Source of the DNA: Collimonas silvisoli
GTDB taxonomy: Bacteria; Pseudomonadota; Gammaproteobacteria; Burkholderiales; Burkholderiaceae_D
Direction of reading: 5' to 3'
Assembly: GCF_018305005.1 (NCBI RefSeq)
Contig: NZ_JAGQEG010000035.1
Coordinates: forward strand, 1 to 54,472
Length of the DNA: 54,472 nt
Made by a program: the position numbers and the translations under genes. Below are positions 32,922 to 42,774 of the stretch, in pieces (the stretch's first letter is position 1; each line of letters starts with the position of its first letter). The notes under the pieces were generated by a model. That model was not told the origin of the DNA, ran no database searches, and worked only from the letters and a program-made list of their open reading frames with translations.

Positions 32922-33506
32922 CTATCCCTCCCTAAGTACTTTTTGCCAGCCGTCTAAACCCAATTGTTGCAGTGTCTGCATGTTCTTATTAAATATCTCG
33001 GCAGCGTCCGGGAACGCATCGACCGCACGCTCGACGCTGATTTCGCGTAACAGGTGCAAAGTCGGATAGGGCGCGCGATTCGTGTAATTGCTGATGTCGT
33101 CTACCTCAGTGCCGGCGAATTGATAGTCCGGGTGAAAGCTGGCAACCTGAATCTCGCCGCTCAGTTCAAGTTCATCGACTGCCGCATCGGCGACATCAAG
33201 AAAATCGTTGTAATCCAAAAAATCACGTAGTGCGTCAGGATGGATCAGCAAAGTAGTGTCGGTTGTCTCCGGATCAGCCTGTTGCAGAAATTTCAGCTCT
33301 TTCACCAGGTCCGCCAACAATTCTTCCGGCGTCTGCGCGGTGCTGACAACGTAGCGTATCTGATCCTTCATATACACCGCCTTGGCAAACGGGCAAAGAT
33401 TGAGCCCGATGACGGCACGCTCCAGCCACAATTTTGTGTGAGCGATTACTTCGCTGGAGAATGGCGATATGGTTGTTGATGAAGCGCTTGATGAAACAGT
33501 TTTCAT
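32922..33506 (-). CDS. DUF1415 domain protein
   Basis: A 194-residue protein of unknown function conserved in proteobacteria as DUF1415. Features include the Cys-Pro-Phe motif GLNLCPFAKAV and the segment EIQVASFHPDYQFAGT, which holds conserved His and Tyr. There is no signal peptide. The frame extends to a TTG at 33530; the ATG at 33506 is used. It is divergent from yaeQ. Confidence 0.85.
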   Translation of the reverse strand: MKTVSSSASSTTISPFSSEVIAHTKLWLERAVIGLNLCPFAKAVYMKDQIRYVVSTAQTPEELLADLVKELKFLQQADPETTDTTLLIHPDALRDFLDYNDFLDVADAAVDELELSGEIQVASFHPDYQFAGTEVDDISNYTNRAPYPTLHLLREISVERAVDAFPDAAEIFNKNMQTLQQLGLDGWQKVLREG

Positions 33507-33688
33507 TGGATGGGCAGCAATACTTTGCAAGTTGTTAAGATCAGTATAAGGGCGAACCTGGCAACATCAAGTCTTGCCGGCGCGCCGCATCATATATGTG
33601 CACCAATCGTGCTCCAATCGGGTTATTCTTCCGATCCCGTGATTGCGACACACCGGGTTTGATTCAACTATATATAACAATAGGCGTT

Positions 33689-34225
33689 ATGGCCCTTAAA
33701 GCAACTATTTTCAAAGCCGATCTGCAAATTGCAGATATGGACCGTCATTATTATCAGGAACATGCACTGACTTTGGCGCGTCATCCCTCGGAAACCGACG
33801 AACGCATGATGGTGCGCCTGTTGGCGTTCGCCCGTCACGCATCGGCTGCGCTGGTATTCGGCAAAGGCCTGTCGGATGCCGAGGAACCCGATTTGTGGGC
33901 CAAGGATCTGACCGGCGCTATCGATCTCTGGATTGAAGTCGGCCAGCCCGATGAAAAACGCATTCTCAAAGCCTGCGGAAGAGCCGCGCAGGTGGTGGTG
34001 TACAGCTACAGCAGCACCAGCCACATCTGGTGGAATCAGATCAGCAGCAAGGTGGCGCGTGCCCGTAATCTGACCGTCATCAATATCGCCGCCGCCAGCA
34101 GCGAGGCCCTGACCCGCTTCGCCCAGCGCAACATGCAACTGCAATGCACCATCCAGGATGGGCAGATCTGGCTGACCGCGAACGGTCAGACCGTCGAAGT
34201 CGAACTTAGCGTCAGCAATCCCTGA
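33689..34225 (+). CDS. yaeQ: YaeQ family protein
   Basis: A 178-residue protein starting with the family signature MALKATIFKADLQIADMDRH. Other conserved parts are ETDERMMVRLLAFA, EPDLWAKDLTGAIDLWIEVG and the YSYSS segment. YaeQ has a PD-(D/E)XK nuclease-like fold whose role is unproven; the DLWIEVGQPDEK stretch fits the core acidic residues. The frame extends upstream to 33596, but the ATG at 33689 matches relatives. It converges with mltB at a distance of one base. Confidence 0.92.
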   Translation: MALKATIFKADLQIADMDRHYYQEHALTLARHPSETDERMMVRLLAFARHASAALVFGKGLSDAEEPDLWAKDLTGAIDLWIEVGQPDEKRILKACGRAAQVVVYSYSSTSHIWWNQISSKVARARNLTVINIAAASSEALTRFAQRNMQLQCTIQDGQIWLTANGQTVEVELSVSNP

Positions 34226-34226
34226 T

Positions 34227-35354
34227 TTATTGTTGAGCGCGGTTCACCCGCACTGCACGTCCCAGATCCACCACTGACATCGCGTAAAAGAAACTGCGGT
34301 TGTATTGCGTGATGGCGAAGAAGTTATCGGTGCCCAGCCAGTATTCGGTCGGGTCCTGGCCGTTTTGCAAATCGATCAGGCCGAATCGGATATCATTCGG
34401 CGGCACCACGCCGGGCACCACGCCGGCGGCCGTCAATTCATCCAGCGAATATTTGGCTTCCAGGCCCTGCCCGATAAATGCCTGCCAGCGGTTTTCGGCG
34501 CTGGTGTCGGTCGACAAGGTTGCCGGGAAGACGATGGGCATGCCGGTTTTCCAGCCGTGTTCGGCCAGGTAATGGGCAACGCTGCCAATCGCATCGACCG
34601 GTGAATTGCGCAGATCGACTTTACCCTTGCCGTCAAAATCCACCCCGTACTGGCGTATGCTGCTCGGCATGAACTGCGGCCAGCCGATGGCGCCTGCATA
34701 TGAGCCCAACAGAGTAAATGGATCTATGCCCGATTCCCTGGCATACAGCAGGGTGTTCTCCAGCTCGCCGCGGAAAAAAGTCATACGTGCTTCGCGCGTG
34801 GGCGTATTCGGATAATAAAATGCCAGCGTGGTGATGGCGTCCATCACGCGGAAGTCGCCGACATTGCGGCCGTACACGGTTTCGACGCCGATGATGCCGA
34901 CGATGATTTCCGCCGGCACGCCATATTGCGCCTCGGCGCGGCTCAAGGCATCGGCATAGGCATTCCAGAAATCGACGCCGGCCTGGATCCGCACCGGTTC
35001 GACGAATCGGGCGCGGTAGGCCGCCCAATTCTTGGGTTTGCTGGCCGGGGCCGGTTTCATCAGTTGGATCGCGCGCTCGACATAGCGCACCTGGTTGAAC
35101 ATGGCGACCAGTGCGTTTCTATCGAAGCCATGTTTCTCGACCATCTGATCGATGAAAGCCGAGACCTCTTTCCATTCGGCGAAATTGGCGAACTCGCCGT
35201 CGTCGGCATTGCTGCTGGCTTTGCGGATTTTTGCCGCGCTGGCTTTGCCGGGGCTGCTTTGCTGGGCCAGCAGGTTGGGGCTGATCGAGATTGCCAGTGC
35301 GATAGCGCAAAGCTGGGCGGCAGTACGGAGAGCGGAAGTTGATTTTATCGACAT
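34227..35354 (-). CDS. mltB: membrane-bound lytic murein transglycosylase B
   Basis: A 375-residue periplasmic enzyme that cleaves peptidoglycan between MurNAc and GlcNAc, forming 1,6-anhydro ends. A signal peptide is at the N-terminus (cleavage near LLAQ). The catalytic Glu lies in IIGVETVYGRNVGDF. The MltB signature SYAGAIGWPQFMPSSIRQYG and DFDGKGKVDL follow. No lipobox is evident, so it may be a soluble form. Its start overlaps the end of the transglutaminase gene by 10 bases, so it is probably translated in the same operon. Confidence 0.92.
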   Translation of the reverse strand: MSIKSTSALRTAAQLCAIALAISISPNLLAQQSSPGKASAAKIRKASSNADDGEFANFAEWKEVSAFIDQMVEKHGFDRNALVAMFNQVRYVERAIQLMKPAPASKPKNWAAYRARFVEPVRIQAGVDFWNAYADALSRAEAQYGVPAEIIVGIIGVETVYGRNVGDFRVMDAITTLAFYYPNTPTREARMTFFRGELENTLLYARESGIDPFTLLGSYAGAIGWPQFMPSSIRQYGVDFDGKGKVDLRNSPVDAIGSVAHYLAEHGWKTGMPIVFPATLSTDTSAENRWQAFIGQGLEAKYSLDELTAAGVVPGVVPPNDIRFGLIDLQNGQDPTEYWLGTDNFFAITQYNRSFFYAMSVVDLGRAVRVNRAQQ

Positions 35355-37456
35355 TGGGAAAGCAGTAATTTTAGTTGTGCCATTAAAGGCGCAGGCGGTT
35401 TATTGTCAGGCCCGTAGCCGGCGCCATACTGCAGCGCCCCGTACAAAGCCATAAAGCGCTGGACCGCCACTTTGACAGAGGGCGAGAGCGGCGAATCACT
35501 GGCGCATAAGCGGCGGCCGTAGGTGCGCGGTCCTTCATGCTTGTTGCGCGCCATGCCACGCCGCGCCATCTGCGCGCACAGCGCGGAGTATACCGTATCG
35601 AGTGGCTTGGTCTTGTTTCGCGCCAGCAGCAAAGGCAAGGTGACGCTGCCGGCTGCCACCGTGCCGACGGTCAGCATCAGGAAGATCAGGGCGCGCCAGT
35701 CCAGCTGATCAAATCCCAGGCTATGCATCAGGCCCATTTGCCGTGCCGGCGTGTAATTCAAAACCCATTGATTCCAGCCGTTGCCCAACGCTTCCCAATT
35801 GGCGCGCAGCAGCGCCACCGAGTCGTTCAAGCCCGACCACCAGTTAGCCTGGCCGGCAGCGCCTCCTAGCAGATTGCCGAAGAAAGAGCGCGGCAGCAAA
35901 TGGCTGAGCTGGGTTTCGATCCGGTTCGGCGCCACCGCCGCCGTGGGATCGGCTCTGACCCAGCCGCGTGGCGGCAACCAGACTTCCGCCCAGGCGTGGG
36001 CGTCTGATTGGCGCACCGTCATCATATCGTCGACCGGGTTGATTTCGCCGCCCTGATAACCGGTCACCACGCGCGCCGGAATGCCTGCCGCACGCATCAG
36101 CACCACGAACGAGCTGGCGTAGTGTTCGCAAAAGCCGGCGCGGCTGGAAAACAGGAAATCGTCGACGCTATCTTTGCCCAGTAGCGGCGGCTCCAGCGTA
36201 TAGCTGAATTTTTCGTGGCGAAAGAAGCTCAGTACCGCATTCACGAGCGCCGTGTCGTTCGGCCATTTGCTGCGCAGGCTGGCGGCGAACTCCAGCGTGC
36301 GTGGATTGAAATCATGCGGCAATGCCAGCGCCTGCTGCATACCGCTTGGTGTGATCTGGTCGAACGTCGCAGGCCTGAGATTCGACATGACGTCGTAGCG
36401 TACGCGCTCGTCGATTGCACGCGCTGCGCGTAGCTGATGGTCCGCAGTCAATCGTACCGCGATGTTATCCAGGGTCGGCGCCAGTTGCGGCGTTTCCAGC
36501 GCAAACAGCCAGCGCTGGCCATTCGCCTCCATCGTGATTTGCTGGCGTACCGTGGCTCCCGGATTGGGAGCGCTGACTGCCTGAATACCATGTTCGGTAT
36601 CGACTGTAGAGCGGCTTGCCGGTCCTTGAGTCCAGGTGCGGCCATCGAAATCGTTCAGCACTGCGCCGCGCCAATACAACTTGGCCGGGGCAGGCGGCGC
36701 ATCGAAGAATTTGACGCGGAACGCAATCTCATCTGACAAGGCCAGTTGCGCGATATTCCCAGGCGCCATGCTGTCCGACAAACCTGTGCGGCCGCCGTGG
36801 GCATCGCCAGGCAAGCCCCACAACGGGCCTTGAATCCGCGGAAACAGCAGGAACAGGATCAGCGTCAGCGGCAGCGCCATGGCCAGTATCGTGGCGCCCA
36901 GGCGCAGCCGCTGTTTGAGCGGCGGCACCGCACCGGTATATTGAAACGATAGCTGTGCTGTCAGTATCAGCAGCAGGGTGGCGATCATCCACAACAAGCA
37001 CTGCATGGTTTGAGAATAGAAGAAAGTGGTGAGCAGTAAAAAGAAACTCAACAGCAGCACCACGAATAAATCCCGTCGGGCGCGCATTTCCAGCAATTTA
37101 AATGTCAGCAGCAGCGCCAGCATGGCGACCCCGGCGTCGCGTCCGAATAAGGTGCGGTAGTCGATATAGACCGCCGCCATGGCAAGCGCCGCCAGCGGCA
37201 GCAACAGCCACAGTGGCGGCAGGCGCTGGCCGCGCAAGGTGATCCAGGCGCGCCATAGCAGCAGCCCGCCGCAGATCAGGGAAGTCCACCAGGACAGATG
37301 CAGAAAATGCGGCAGCAGCACCATGGCGCAAGCGCTGAGCAGCAGCAAGGTGTCGCTCTTGTCGCGCGGCAGGGTGTGCATATACGTGCTTGAGACGCGG
37401 AACAAGGGTTTGCTCTCAAGCTCGGCCCTGAGCTGTTGCATGGGCTTGCTGTTCAT
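35345..37456 (-). CDS. transglutaminase-like membrane protein (TgpA/DUF3488)
   Basis: A protein of about 703 residues. The N-terminal third has five or six membrane segments (from about 35 to 190). A periplasmic transglutaminase-like domain follows, with the catalytic Cys in SRAGFCEHYASSF and the His and Asp in SDAHAWAEVWLPP and WVRADPTAAV. Another membrane segment is near 590, followed by a cytoplasmic DUF4129-like tail. The frame extends upstream to 37738, but the ATG at 37456 overlaps the DUF58 stop codon in ATGA, so that start is chosen. Related P. aeruginosa TgpA is essential for growth; the substrate is unknown. Confidence 0.9.
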   Translation of the reverse strand: MNSKPMQQLRAELESKPLFRVSSTYMHTLPRDKSDTLLLLSACAMVLLPHFLHLSWWTSLICGGLLLWRAWITLRGQRLPPLWLLLPLAALAMAAVYIDYRTLFGRDAGVAMLALLLTFKLLEMRARRDLFVVLLLSFFLLLTTFFYSQTMQCLLWMIATLLLILTAQLSFQYTGAVPPLKQRLRLGATILAMALPLTLILFLLFPRIQGPLWGLPGDAHGGRTGLSDSMAPGNIAQLALSDEIAFRVKFFDAPPAPAKLYWRGAVLNDFDGRTWTQGPASRSTVDTEHGIQAVSAPNPGATVRQQITMEANGQRWLFALETPQLAPTLDNIAVRLTADHQLRAARAIDERVRYDVMSNLRPATFDQITPSGMQQALALPHDFNPRTLEFAASLRSKWPNDTALVNAVLSFFRHEKFSYTLEPPLLGKDSVDDFLFSSRAGFCEHYASSFVVLMRAAGIPARVVTGYQGGEINPVDDMMTVRQSDAHAWAEVWLPPRGWVRADPTAAVAPNRIETQLSHLLPRSFFGNLLGGAAGQANWWSGLNDSVALLRANWEALGNGWNQWVLNYTPARQMGLMHSLGFDQLDWRALIFLMLTVGTVAAGSVTLPLLLARNKTKPLDTVYSALCAQMARRGMARNKHEGPRTYGRRLCASDSPLSPSVKVAVQRFMALYGALQYGAGYGPDNKPPAPLMAQLKLLLSQCR

Positions 37457-38454
37457 GGCGGCCCCTGATATAGCGCTAGCGCGCGCAGGCAGGCGCGCTG
37501 ATGGGCAGGCCCGAGCGCCGCGCCATAGACGCTGTCGCCGAGGCGGAAAGCATACGGCAGCTGGCGCGCTTCGGCCTCTAATATCCAGCGCGTCATGCGC
37601 GAGAGTTTGGCTTCGAGCGGCATGTCGTAAGGCAGGGCGGCAAAATCGATCGATAAATCGCTGACTGCGCCGCCTTCGAACTGCTTGGTGATCAGCTTGG
37701 CGTCGAGCTCGGTATCCAGCCTGGCGATCTGGCGCCAAGCCAGATGCTTGAGCGAGTCGCCGCTCTGGTAGGTTCTTATTCCAGCAAAATCCTGGTGGCC
37801 GGCAACGCCGTTGCCGTCGCTTCTTTCTATCGGCGCCAGCGGCAGCGGCGGGCTTGTTATCGATGCTTCCGGCTGCGGGTAGACCAAGGCTTTGCTGTCC
37901 GGTTGCCAGTAACTCCAGGCCCGCAGCAAACCAAGCGGAAAGCGGGTCCGCAAACGTATCCTCGGAGCCGGCTGCCAGCCGCGGTGGGTGGTGGTCATCG
38001 CCAATGTCAGGTGGCTGGCGCCATGGGCCGAGACATCCATCGCGCGCTCTATGGCGGGCAGGCCGGACCCGATGAAGCCGAGCCAGATCGCGTACCGGGC
38101 ATGCTTGCGGCGGTTCGTCAGATGCAACTCGAACAGCGCGTCTTCGCCGGCAAATACCGCTGCCACCTTGCCGGCCGTCAGATGCAGATAAGCCAGATTA
38201 CGGAACGTCAGATGCATGTCGATGACAGCGCAGGCAGCCAGCAGAAAGGTCAAACCAAAGCCGAGGCTCAGGTTGTAATTGATCGAGCATAAAAACAGCA
38301 ATACCAGCACGACGGCAAAGGCCAGCCCGGGCCGGCTCGGCACGATGAATACACGCCGCTGGGTCAGCACCACCTCTCCCGGTTCGGCCTCGCGCAGCTG
38401 AAACAGGGAGCGCTCCAGCCAATCTCGGAATCGTTTGCGGAGGGAGGTCAGCAT
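37453..38454 (-). CDS. DUF58 domain protein
   Basis: A protein of about 333 residues with two membrane segments near the N-terminus (about 40-75). A DUF58 domain follows, including the family motif DFAGIRTYQSGDSLKHLAWR and LDTELDAKLITKQFEGG. These proteins resemble von Willebrand factor A domains and act with MoxR ATPases. The start is either the ATG at 38454 or the TTG at 38472. It sits between moxR and the transglutaminase, overlapping the latter by 4 bases. Confidence 0.9.
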   Translation of the reverse strand: MLTSLRKRFRDWLERSLFQLREAEPGEVVLTQRRVFIVPSRPGLAFAVVLVLLFLCSINYNLSLGFGLTFLLAACAVIDMHLTFRNLAYLHLTAGKVAAVFAGEDALFELHLTNRRKHARYAIWLGFIGSGLPAIERAMDVSAHGASHLTLAMTTTHRGWQPAPRIRLRTRFPLGLLRAWSYWQPDSKALVYPQPEASITSPPLPLAPIERSDGNGVAGHQDFAGIRTYQSGDSLKHLAWRQIARLDTELDAKLITKQFEGGAVSDLSIDFAALPYDMPLEAKLSRMTRWILEAEARQLPYAFRLGDSVYGAALGPAHQRACLRALALYQGPP

Positions 38455-38491
38455 GGGGGCGGGTGCAGACAAGTAGTCACGAAAGAATGTT

Positions 38492-39436
38492 TTAAACCGC
38501 GACCGACTTCATCAACTGCAAAACCAGATCGCGCGCACCAAGGGCGCTGCCGGTGTGCGCCTTGAGCGGGCGCAGCCGATGCGCCGTGACCGGCACCAGT
38601 ACCGCCTGGATATCTTCGGGGATGACGTGATTGCGGCCCTCCAGAGCCGCCCAGGCCCGCGCCGCCTGCAACAGCGCAATCGCGGCGCGTGGACTCATGC
38701 CTTCCGCAAACAAGCCGTTTTGGCGCGAAGCATGGGCCAACGCCTGTATGTAATCGATCAACGAAGACGAGGTGTGGATTTGCTTCAATGCCTGTCTGGC
38801 TTCGATCAATTCAGCCGCTTGCATCACCGGCGCGATCGATTTCAGCAGGACGCGGCGATCTTCCCCCATCAGCAACGCGCGCTCGGCGGCGGCATCCGGA
38901 TAGCCGAGCGACAAGCACATCAGAAAGCGGTCCAGCTGCGATTCCGGCAAAGCGAAAGTGCCGACCTGATGCGCCGGATTCTGGGTCGCGATGACAAAGA
39001 ACGGTTCCGGCAGATCGCGCGTCACGCCTTCGGCAGTGACCTGGCGTTCTTCCATCGCTTCCAGCAGCGCCGACTGGGTTTTGGGCGTGGCCCGGTTGAT
39101 TTCATCGGCCAGCAGCACCTGGGTGAACACCGGTCCCGGGTGAAACACAAAGCTGCTTTTCTCGCGATCGAAAACTGAAATCCCCACCACGTCGGCCGGC
39201 AGCAGATCACTGGTGAATTGCAACCGGTTGAAGTGCAGCCCCAAGGAAATGGCGAGTGCATGCGCCAGGGTAGTCTTGCCGACCCCGGGCACATCCTCAA
39301 TCAAGAGATGGCCGCCCGCCAGCAGGCATACCAATGCCTGGCGGATCTGATGATCCTTGCCGACGACGATCTGACCGACTTGCTGGGCAACTGCGTGGAT
39401 TTTTGCGAACATGGGTTTGTTTGATGAGGGCAGCAT
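38492..39436 (-). CDS. MoxR family AAA ATPase
   Basis: A MoxR-type AAA+ chaperone-like ATPase of about 314 residues. Walker A is EDVPGVGKTTLAHALA, Walker B is LLADEINRATPKTQSALLEA, and sensor 1 is in FFVIATQNPAHQVGTF. The C-terminal lid contains SPRAAIALLQAARAWA. MoxR proteins assist the folding or activation of partners encoded beside them, here the DUF58 and transglutaminase proteins. Several in-frame starts exist (39457 TTG, 39436, 39412); none has a strong ribosome site. Confidence 0.92.
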   Translation of the reverse strand: MLPSSNKPMFAKIHAVAQQVGQIVVGKDHQIRQALVCLLAGGHLLIEDVPGVGKTTLAHALAISLGLHFNRLQFTSDLLPADVVGISVFDREKSSFVFHPGPVFTQVLLADEINRATPKTQSALLEAMEERQVTAEGVTRDLPEPFFVIATQNPAHQVGTFALPESQLDRFLMCLSLGYPDAAAERALLMGEDRRVLLKSIAPVMQAAELIEARQALKQIHTSSSLIDYIQALAHASRQNGLFAEGMSPRAAIALLQAARAWAALEGRNHVIPEDIQAVLVPVTAHRLRPLKAHTGSALGARDLVLQLMKSVAV

Positions 39437-39634
39437 GGCGGAGAGAGAATCATACAAACTTCCCCGCAGTTATCCTAGTTCCTTAAAGTGAAATATGATG
39501 GTTTTTTCAGGACTGTCGGATTTCAGGGAATTGATCGCGACGGATTCCACGGATCTGCTCATTCATTTTTCAGTTCTTGGGTACACTAGCGTAGTGCTGC
39601 GCATCATTCCCGGCAAGACTTTTGGCGAGATCAA

Positions 39635-40573
39635 TTGACTACTGCTTTTTATACCCATCCCGATTGCAAGCTGCACGACATGGGCGCCGGGCATCCGGAA
39701 TCGCCGGCCAGGCTGCAGGCGATCGAAGACCAGCTGATTGCCAGCCGCATCGACCAGTTGCTGGATTACCGCAGTGCGCCGCTGGCGCAAGAGAGCGATC
39801 TTGCGCAGGTGCACGGCGCAGCCATGATTGCTTTGATCAAAGAGCACAGTCTGGCCCTGGCCGGCAAGGGCGGCCGCTATCCGCTCGATCCCGACACTTC
39901 AATCAATGGCTATAGCTGGCAAGCGGCGCTGCGCGCTGCAGGGATGGCGCTGGCCGCGACCGACGCCGTGCTGGCGGGGGAGATCAACAACGCGTTTTGC
40001 GCGGTGCGTCCGCCCGGGCATCATGCAACCTCAAGCGCTCCCATGGGGTTTTGCCTGTTCAACAACATTGCACTAGCCGCCCGCCACGCGCTGGAAGCAC
40101 ATGGGCTGGAACGGGTGGCGATTGTCGATTTCGATGTGCATCATGGCAATGGCACTGAAGAGATTTTTGCGCATGATCCGCGGGTGCTGATGGTGAGTTT
40201 TTTCCAGCACCCTTTTTATCCGTTCAGCGGCGCCGAGGCGGAAGGGGGCAATGCGGTCAATGTTCCGGTGCCGGCCTATAGCGACGGCAAGATAGTGCGG
40301 CAGCTGGTGACGGAGCAATGGCTGCCGGCGCTGAACGCGCACCGCCCGCAGATGATCTTCGTTTCTGCCGGTTTTGATGCGCATAGAGAAGACGATATGG
40401 CGCAGATGGGCTTGGTCGAGGCCGACTACACCTGGCTTACCCGGCAAATCATGGAGGTCGCTGCGCAGCATGCGCAGGGCCGTATCGTCAGTTGCCTGGA
40501 GGGCGGCTACAACCTGTCGGCGCTGGGGCGCAGCGTGGTTGCGCATATGAAAGTATTGGCCGAACTCGAATAA
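39635..40573 (+). CDS. histone deacetylase family protein
   Basis: A 312-residue zinc amidohydrolase of the arginase/deacetylase superfamily. The active-site motifs are RPPGHHATSSAPMGFCLFNN, IVDFDVHHGNGTEEIF (zinc-binding Asp and His) and SAGFDAHREDDMAQMGL, with SCLEGGYNLSALG near the end. In bacteria such enzymes deacetylate small amines, acetylpolyamines or proteins; the substrate here is not known. The start is a TTG at 39635 in the family N-terminus TTAFYTHPDC. It is divergent from moxR. Confidence 0.93.
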   Translation: MTTAFYTHPDCKLHDMGAGHPESPARLQAIEDQLIASRIDQLLDYRSAPLAQESDLAQVHGAAMIALIKEHSLALAGKGGRYPLDPDTSINGYSWQAALRAAGMALAATDAVLAGEINNAFCAVRPPGHHATSSAPMGFCLFNNIALAARHALEAHGLERVAIVDFDVHHGNGTEEIFAHDPRVLMVSFFQHPFYPFSGAEAEGGNAVNVPVPAYSDGKIVRQLVTEQWLPALNAHRPQMIFVSAGFDAHREDDMAQMGLVEADYTWLTRQIMEVAAQHAQGRIVSCLEGGYNLSALGRSVVAHMKVLAELE

Positions 40574-40723
40574 TCGTGCTGCCGCAGGGCGCGACGAAGC
40601 GCCGAAAGCTCCGGGCGATGGCCGTTTACTATCCGGCATCATGTGGTGTGCGGCGTCAGGGTTGGGGTAGAACCGAAATAAGTCCGTACAATAGCGGTTT
40701 ATTTTAGTCAGACAAGACAACGC

Positions 40724-41650
40724 ATGTCCATACAATGGTTCCCCGGTCATATGAACGCCGCCCGCAAGAAGGCGGCGGAAGCTATGGAGAAGGTCGATCT
40801 CGTGATCGAGGTGCTCGACGGCCGTTTGCCGCAAGCCAGTTGCAATCCCATGATCGAACAGCTGCGCCTGTTTCGTCAGCGTCCCTGCCTGAAAATCCTG
40901 AACAAAAGCGATCTGGCCGATCCGGCCGTGACCCAGGCCTGGATTGCCTACTACAACAGCCAGAAAAACGTACACGCGGTGGCACTCAGCTGCAAGAAGC
41001 CTTCAGATGTCGCCAAGATACCGGGTTTGTGCCTGACGCTGGCGCCGCACCGCGGCACGCCGTTAAAGCCGTTGCGCATGATGATCATGGGAATTCCTAA
41101 CGTCGGTAAATCGACGCTGATGAACGCCTTGCTGAAGCGCCGTGTGGCGGCCGTAGGCGACGAGCCGGCCGTGACCAAGGTGCAGCAGCGTCTGTACCTG
41201 GGCAACAATATGGTGCTGATCGACACCCCTGGCATGTTGTGGCCCAAGATTGCCCATCCGAGCGACGGCCTGATGCTGGCTGCCAGCCACGCCATAGGCA
41301 CCAACGCATTGATCGAAGAAGAGGTCGCCACATTTCTGGCCGATGAGCTGCTGATTCGCTACGCACCTTTGCTGGCTGCGCGTTATGGCATCAAGACGGA
41401 TGGCATTGACGGCGTCAGCGTGATCGAAGGCGTGGCGGTGCGGCGGGGTTTTCGTCTCAAGGGCGGCGATCTTGATCTGGAGAAAGCTGCGCACACCCTG
41501 TTGCAAGATTATCGCACCGGCGCGCTTGGCCGCATCAGCCTGGAAACGCCGCAAACGCGCGCCGCACTGCTGGCGCGCCACCAGGAAGAAATGGCGCAGC
41601 GCCAAGCTGAAGCAGAGGCGGAAAGCGACGGTCAGGACGATATCAGATAG
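40724..41650 (+). CDS. ylqF: ribosome biogenesis GTPase YlqF (RbgA)
   Basis: A 308-residue circularly permuted GTPase that helps late assembly of the large ribosomal subunit. The order is G4 (NKSD, about residue 66) first, then G1 GIPNVGKSTLMNAL (about 124), then G3 DTPGMLWP. The N-terminal IQWFPGHMNAARK is the YlqF signature. The C-terminal acidic, Glu-rich tail is usual. A strong terminator follows. Confidence 0.95.
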   Translation: MSIQWFPGHMNAARKKAAEAMEKVDLVIEVLDGRLPQASCNPMIEQLRLFRQRPCLKILNKSDLADPAVTQAWIAYYNSQKNVHAVALSCKKPSDVAKIPGLCLTLAPHRGTPLKPLRMMIMGIPNVGKSTLMNALLKRRVAAVGDEPAVTKVQQRLYLGNNMVLIDTPGMLWPKIAHPSDGLMLAASHAIGTNALIEEEVATFLADELLIRYAPLLAARYGIKTDGIDGVSVIEGVAVRRGFRLKGGDLDLEKAAHTLLQDYRTGALGRISLETPQTRAALLARHQEEMAQRQAEAEAESDGQDDIR

Positions 41651-41669
41651 CCCATTTCAGCTCCGCAAG

Positions 41670-41704
41670 AAACCCGCAATGACCATGTTGTTGCGGGTTT
41701 TTTA
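41670..41704 (+). terminator. ylqF terminator
   Basis: AACCCGCAA pairs with TTGCGGGTT around an 11-base loop, followed by a T run. It starts about 20 bases after the ylqF stop codon. Confidence 0.9.
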
Positions 41705-42774
41705 TCACCTGGAGTTGATTGGCGCGTCGCCATGGAAACAGTAGTTTGATTGTTTAATTGGTAATCAACTTTACATTTCCATTTGCATCGTTACGTCTAG
41801 CCATGAAATAAGCCGAACTGTTTTTCAAGCAAGCTCACGTCACTGCGAATCCTCACTTTTAGCGGCCCCCTGGGACTTCCGTGCTTCAACGGAGCTCTGT
41901 CCCATTCCTAGGCAGAATTGCAATTACAGCTATACAAAATATCACTTTCCATGTGGCATCCGCCATGCGCTGTAGTGATTGTCCAATTTTCGCCTGGAAA
42001 CTCCTTTGGTTGTTACATGATTAATGCAAAGAAACATATTTATCATTTCCATGTGGAAATAAATTGATCGGATTGCTCTCCTTGGAAGATTTCGATTTTA
42101 AGAATGCAAATTACTGTTAATTATTTATATTCCCACATGGAAATTTGTTGTTTTTGATATTTACAATTCGTATAACTTGATAAAGCCAATATATATAAGG
42201 GGTTAAGCCATGTTTTTGCAGAAAATTCTTAAGAAAATCAGCGGTAAAGCTGGATTGGTTTGAAAAAAAATGATCGTCATATACAAATTTATTCGTTGTT
42301 TATTGGCGACTTTGGGGAACTTATTTTGATGACATAAATATTAATTGAAATTAACATTTGGCTCGTTTCTATAATTTACGAATTTTTACATCTATTGATG
42401 CGTGAGTTGAGGTAGTGAGCGAATCGTTAAGCTTCTAGATGCGAGTCCACGCGGTGTATAAATTGCAATATTTTGATTTCGGCCAAACGCCTTGATGGGT
42501 TTAACGAAATGCTGGCGTGGATTTAGTAGTGTTTATGCGGCGGGATGGTAGCGAAGAAGAACTTAAAGCGTCAACGAGTGTTGCATAAATCTAAAAATTG
42601 TTAACTATAAAGAGGCAAGAGCGGGGTCATATTCCGCCTGCCTTGCGAAATATCAGGCTCCAAATTTTTCAATCGATCTGAGGCAAGTATCCAAGTCACT
42701 TGAACTTCCCGTCTTTGATGCGATGAAGCTGAATTCTTTTTGATCATAGAACATCAAATTTTCAGGGTGAGAAG
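41705..42774. other. 1.07-kb AT-rich spacer upstream of the adhesin
   Basis: This is the longest stretch without a recognisable gene in the window. It is clearly more AT-rich than the flanking genes and has no tRNA, no ORF with a family match and no CRISPR. It contains several copies of a TTTCCATGTGG motif (listed separately). Its size and position suggest a regulatory region for the adhesin or the site of a lost gene. Confidence 0.6.

Noticed and set aside
37457-37738. N-terminal extension of the transglutaminase gene
   Set aside because: The 94 extra residues lie over the DUF58 gene and are Arg/Ala-rich; the ATG in the ATGA overlap matches the family start.
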